Shown here: positions 5,222 through 7,141 of the stretch, piece by piece
Layout: the number at the start of each line of letters is the position of its first letter
How positions within the stretch are numbered: position 1 is the stretch's first letter
From: an uncultured Bacillota bacterium
GTDB lineage: Bacteria; Bacillota; Clostridia; Christensenellales; UBA1242
Reading direction: 5' to 3'
Assembly (NCBI GenBank): GCA_900545735.1
Contig: URAC01000044.1
Coordinates: forward strand, 1-7,141
DNA length: 7,141 nucleotides
Translations under genes and position numbers: made by a program
The notes under the pieces: model-generated
The model's database searches: none
Told to the model about the DNA's origin: nothing
The model's input: the letters and a program-made list of their open reading frames with translations, nothing else

Positions 5222-5914
5222 ATGCCAAACATTAATAATTTCTACATTTCATCAACAGCAAGGTTCGACGAACTTTCCGCAATAAGCAGAATTTATAACT
5301 ATTTATTTACAAGCTTAGATGTTGTCTATTTAGGTGATAATTCAGAGGAGTTGTGCCCAGATGTTTACACAAAAAATTTTGATAAGGGCATAGAAATTGT
5401 AACTTGCGAAAACGAAAATTTTTATAAAACGCATAGAAACTATTTTAGTGCTTTAAATAGAGATGCGAAGTTTAAAGAATTATTTCAAAATAAACGAGTT
5501 TTACCGCTTAATAGTCTCAATCTCAATAAGAAGATTTTGCTTAAGGCAGTTGAGCCAATAAATAATGATAATTTGCAACAAGAAGAAAAAGAGTTTTATG
5601 ATAGGCTTAGGTTAGTTACGAACAAAAAATTGACCAATTTGAATGAAGGGCATTATGATGGTTGTAAAAATCTTGCCTTAATTATCTTTTCAGGCTATGA
5701 AAGAAAGCCTTTTGCGACCAACGATAAGATGTTGCAAGTGATCAATGAAGAAAATCGCAAATTCAGAAGAAAGTTTGATTATATATATGTTATTTGTAAT
5801 GATGACATTTTGCAAATTTCAAAGTTTGGTGAAATGCAAAGTATGGTTGACAACAAGGTTTTAAAAACTGTTTATCAAAAATCACCAAAATCAGATTTGG
5901 GAAAAGAGTTTTAA
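5222..5914 (+). CDS. Unknown protein, possible PD-(D/E)XK nuclease-like fold
   Basis: 230 residues, no signal peptide or membrane helix. The ribosome binding site GAGG (5213-5216) is weak but well placed. I do not firmly recognise the family. The arrangement resembles small PD-(D/E)XK-type proteins: a helix with a Glu (RFDELSAISRIYNYL, residues 14-28), a strand, then CPDVYT (Pro46-Asp47) and GIEIVTC (Glu58) about ten residues on. Later hydrophobic strands are LALIIFSGY and FDYIYVICNDD. The Lys expected two residues after the second acidic residue is absent (E-I-V), so it could be inactive or unrelated. The C-terminus is basic and polar. It has its own strong promoter after the membrane-HAMP gene and no obvious terminator, so transcription may read into the tRNA gene. 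The coding region is secure; the fold is a low-confidence inference. Confidence 0.85.
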   Translation: MPNINNFYISSTARFDELSAISRIYNYLFTSLDVVYLGDNSEELCPDVYTKNFDKGIEIVTCENENFYKTHRNYFSALNRDAKFKELFQNKRVLPLNSLNLNKKILLKAVEPINNDNLQQEEKEFYDRLRLVTNKKLTNLNEGHYDGCKNLALIIFSGYERKPFATNDKMLQVINEENRKFRRKFDYIYVICNDDILQISKFGEMQSMVDNKVLKTVYQKSPKSDLGKEF

Positions 5915-5931
5915 AAATTTTTAAATTTTAG

Positions 5932-5960
5932 TTGACATCTTAAATGTTTTTTGCTATGCT
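5932..5960 (+). promoter_or_regulatory. Promoter of tRNA-Gly
   Basis: TTGACA (5932-5937), 17 bases, then TATGCT (5955-5960) with an extended TG at 5952-5953. Predicted start is near 5967, so the precursor has a leader of about 12 nt. That leader can form GCATT/AATGC pairing (5967-5971 with 5976-5980) that takes in the first two bases of the tRNA. Confidence 0.8.
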
Positions 5961-5978
5961 ATCAAAGCATTGTAAAAT

Positions 5979-6052
5979 GCGGGTGTAGTTCAGTGGTAGA
6001 ACCCCAGCCTTCCAAGCTGGTTGCGAGGGTCCGATTCCCTTCACCCGCTCCA
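5979..6052 (+). tRNA. tRNA-Gly, anticodon TCC
   Basis: A complete 74-nt cloverleaf: acceptor GCGGGTG (5979-5985) with CACCCGC (6042-6048), D stem GTTC/GAAC (5988-5991 and 5999-6002) around AGTGGTA, and anticodon stem CCAGC/GCTGG (6004-6008 and 6016-6020). The anticodon TCC is at 6011-6013. A 4-base variable loop follows, then T stem GAGGG/CCCTT (6025-6029 and 6037-6041, ending in a G-T wobble), discriminator T, and an encoded CCA (6050-6052). The T loop reads TCCGATT, giving C at position 55 where almost all tRNAs have T. D-loop G18 and G19 are kept. It has its own promoter and terminator. Confidence 0.97.
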
Positions 6053-6059
6053 GCATTTG

Positions 6060-6092
6060 CGAGCGGAAAGATATTTCCGCTTGTTTTTTTTT
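6060..6092 (+). terminator. Intrinsic terminator of tRNA-Gly
   Basis: The stem 6060-6069 (core AGCGGAAA) pairs with 6074-6083 (core TTTCCGCT) around the loop GATA and is followed by nine T residues (6084-6092). It lies 7 nt beyond the tRNA CCA end. Confidence 0.93.
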
Positions 6093-6292
6093 AAAACAAA
6101 GCAAATGCGCGGTAGATAGTAGATAGATTATTAAGAAAAACGACGCTAATATCCGCGGTAGCACAACCTTATAAAAAGAGGGTAGACCTACTTTTTTTAT
6201 AGCGGGTTTGTGAACCTCTGTTCGAACTAGGTCGCCTTTTCGCTTGCTCGCTCAAATGCTCGCGTTCTCACAGAAATATCCTAAATAAAATC
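6093..6292. other. GC-rich non-coding stretch, possible small RNA
   Basis: No supportable gene lies here on either strand. Two blocks, about 6141-6170 and 6202-6273, are roughly 53-54% G+C by hand count against about 30% around them. Visible elements are the direct repeat CGCGGTAG (6108-6115 and 6154-6161), GTAG-AC-CTAC before seven Ts (6182-6198), the small hairpin GGTT-TGTG-AACC (6205-6216), the palindrome GTTCGAAC (6220-6227), and CAAATGC copies at 6102 and 6253. An intrinsic terminator follows at 6293-6320 although no gene precedes it. This suggests a transcribed structured RNA, but I could not place a promoter and I recognise no known RNA family. Confidence 0.4.
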
Positions 6293-6320
6293 AAATTGCT
6301 TTTTAATAAGCAATTTTTTT
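6293..6320 (+). terminator. Intrinsic terminator ahead of the pflX-like gene
   Basis: AAATTGCTT (6293-6301) pairs with AAGCAATTT (6308-6316) across the loop TTTAAT, followed by T residues to 6320. It is oriented to end rightward transcription between the tRNA terminator and the pflX-like gene. It either ends an unannotated RNA, backs up the tRNA terminator, or attenuates the downstream gene. Confidence 0.8.
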
Positions 6321-6328
6321 GCTAATAT
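6320..6328 (+). promoter_or_regulatory. Extended -10 element of the pflX-like gene
   Basis: TGcTAATAT (TG at 6320-6321, -10 at 6323-6328). A start seven bases beyond the -10 falls on the A of the ATG at 6336, which would give a leaderless mRNA. No good -35 is present at normal spacing; TTGCTT at 6296-6301 is too far and lies in the terminator stem. Confidence 0.45.
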
Positions 6329-6335
6329 AGTTTGT

Positions 6336-7092
6336 ATGGAATGTAATTTGTGCCCAAGACATTGTGGAGTTGATAGAAGTTTGAAAGGTGGCTTTTGCGG
6401 TGCTCAAAATTTAAGAGTTGCAAAAGTTATGAAACATTTTTGGGAAGAGCCAATAATAAGTGGAACAAATGGAAGTGGAGCCATATTTTTTTCACATTGT
6501 TCATTGAAATGTTGCTTTTGTCAAAATTATGAAATTAGTCATTTGGGCAAAGGTGAAGATATAAGCGTGCAAAAACTTGCGGAAATATTCAAAGAATTAG
6601 AAAATTCTGGGGTTCATAATATCAACCTTGTATCTCCAACTCATTATACAAACGAAATAATTGAAGCATTAAAAATTTATAAGCCAAAAATTCCTATTGT
6701 TTGGAACACAAATAGTTATGAAGAAGTTGAAACCATAAAAAAATTAAAAGATTATGTAGACATATATTTAGCAGATTTGAAAGTTTGTTCGAAAGAAATC
6801 TCTTCTGAATTACTAGGAGCGCCAAACTATTTTGAAAGGGCTTCACAAGCAATTTTGGAGATGAGAAAAAACCAACCTGTTGATGTCATTGAAAACGACA
6901 TTATGAAAAAGGGGATTATAGTTCGTCATTTAGTTATGCCAACATATCAAGATGATAGCCTTAAAATTTTGGATTGGATTAATGAAAATTTGGGAAATGA
7001 AACATATATTAGCCTTATGAGCCAATATACTCCTTGTTATAAAGCAAAATTTCCTATTGATAGGAAGTTGAAACCGCTAGAATATAAAATTG
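6336..7092 (+). CDS. pflX: PflX-family radical-SAM protein (pyruvate formate-lyase activase-like), 3' truncated
   Basis: 252 codons are present before genomic sequence ends; the frame stays open into the adapter, so no stop is seen. The radical-SAM cluster motif CSLKCCFC gives cysteines 55, 59 and 62, directly after SGTNGSGAIFFS and before QNYEIS, a run typical of the uncharacterised PflX group (COG1313) related to pyruvate formate-lyase activating enzyme. Four further N-terminal cysteines (3, 6, 10, 21) in MECNLCPRHC and GGFCGA could hold a second metal centre, as is usual in this group. INLVSPTHY and IPIVWNTNSYE are further family blocks. The start lacks a ribosome binding site and may be leaderless. 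PflX proteins run to about 300 residues, so perhaps 40-50 are missing. The target protein is unknown, and no glycyl-radical enzyme is in view. Confidence 0.9.
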
Positions 7093-7141
7093 CTGTCTCT
7101 TATACACATCTCCGAGCCCACGAGACTAGGCATGATCTCGT
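7093..7141 (-). other. Synthetic Nextera i7-side adapter (not genomic)
   Basis: Bases 7093-7111 are the reverse-complement mosaic end CTGTCTCTTATACACATCT. Bases 7112-7126 are the Nextera read-2 segment, 7127-7134 (TAGGCATG) is an i7 index that I recall as N706, and 7135-7141 is the start of the P7 segment. Residues translated past 7092 are artificial. Confidence 0.98.

Noticed and set aside
5940..6164. Minus-strand 74-codon open frame containing ERVKGIGPSQPAWKAGVLPL
   Set aside because: This is the antisense translation of tRNA-Gly and its flanks, a well-known false protein. It has no ribosome binding site.
6143..6170. T-box-like GTGCTACCGCGG on the minus strand
   Set aside because: The required GGTGG-N-ACC spacing is not met, there is no stem I or specifier region, and no minus-strand gene follows; the tRNA lies antisense there.
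6180..6198. GTAG-AC-CTAC followed by seven Ts as a terminator
   Set aside because: A four-base stem with a two-base loop is too weak. The clear terminator of this interval is at 6293-6320.
6205..6234. Second tRNA-like element around GTTCGAAC
   Set aside because: The loop resembles a T arm but the flanking bases do not pair, and no acceptor, D or anticodon arms can be drawn.
30..7111. Inverted 19-base Tn5 mosaic ends flanking the whole insert, as if a 7-kb transposon
   Set aside because: These are the engineered mosaic ends of the tagmentation kit, joined to index and primer sequences, not a natural element.

Overview
The window is AT-rich bacterial DNA bounded at both ends by synthetic Illumina Nextera adapter, so only bases 49-7092 are genomic. 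The codon usage, strong AGGAGG-type ribosome binding sites, consensus sigma-A promoters, compact intrinsic terminators and gene families (HemZ, an RsgI-like domain, a clostridial-type helical protein) point to an uncultured low-GC Firmicute, most likely a gut-type member of the Clostridia. I cannot name the genus. Every complete coding region ends in TAA, which fits the base composition.

Layout from left to right: a 5'-truncated HemZ-family radical-SAM gene; a 66-codon orphan gene with its own promoter and terminator; a lipoprotein whose outer domain resembles the extracytoplasmic domain of the anti-sigma factor RsgI, followed by a long helical tail; a convergent small XRE-type regulator with palindromes over its promoter; cytidylate kinase (cmk); a convergent all-helical protein of unknown function; a four-helix membrane protein ending in a HAMP-like segment; a 230-residue protein of unknown function with weak hints of a PD-(D/E)XK nuclease fold; tRNA-Gly(TCC); a GC-rich non-coding stretch that ends in its own intrinsic terminator; and a 3'-truncated radical-SAM activase-like gene of the PflX family.

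This is mainly a mosaic of single-gene transcription units rather than one pathway. Almost every gene has its own recognisable promoter, and convergent pairs share bidirectional terminators. Predicted 5' leaders are very short (about 9-15 nt for most genes), and the pflX-like gene may be leaderless. I see no CRISPR array, insertion sequence, prophage module or obvious defence operon.

The items most worth a second look are: the RsgI-like domain on a lipoprotein, with the Asn-Pro motif known as a self-cleavage site in RsgI; the membrane-HAMP protein that lacks an output domain; the possible nuclease-fold protein beside it; the 66-residue orphan; the GC-rich intergenic region with an otherwise unexplained terminator; and a tRNA-Gly with C in place of the near-invariant T at position 55.
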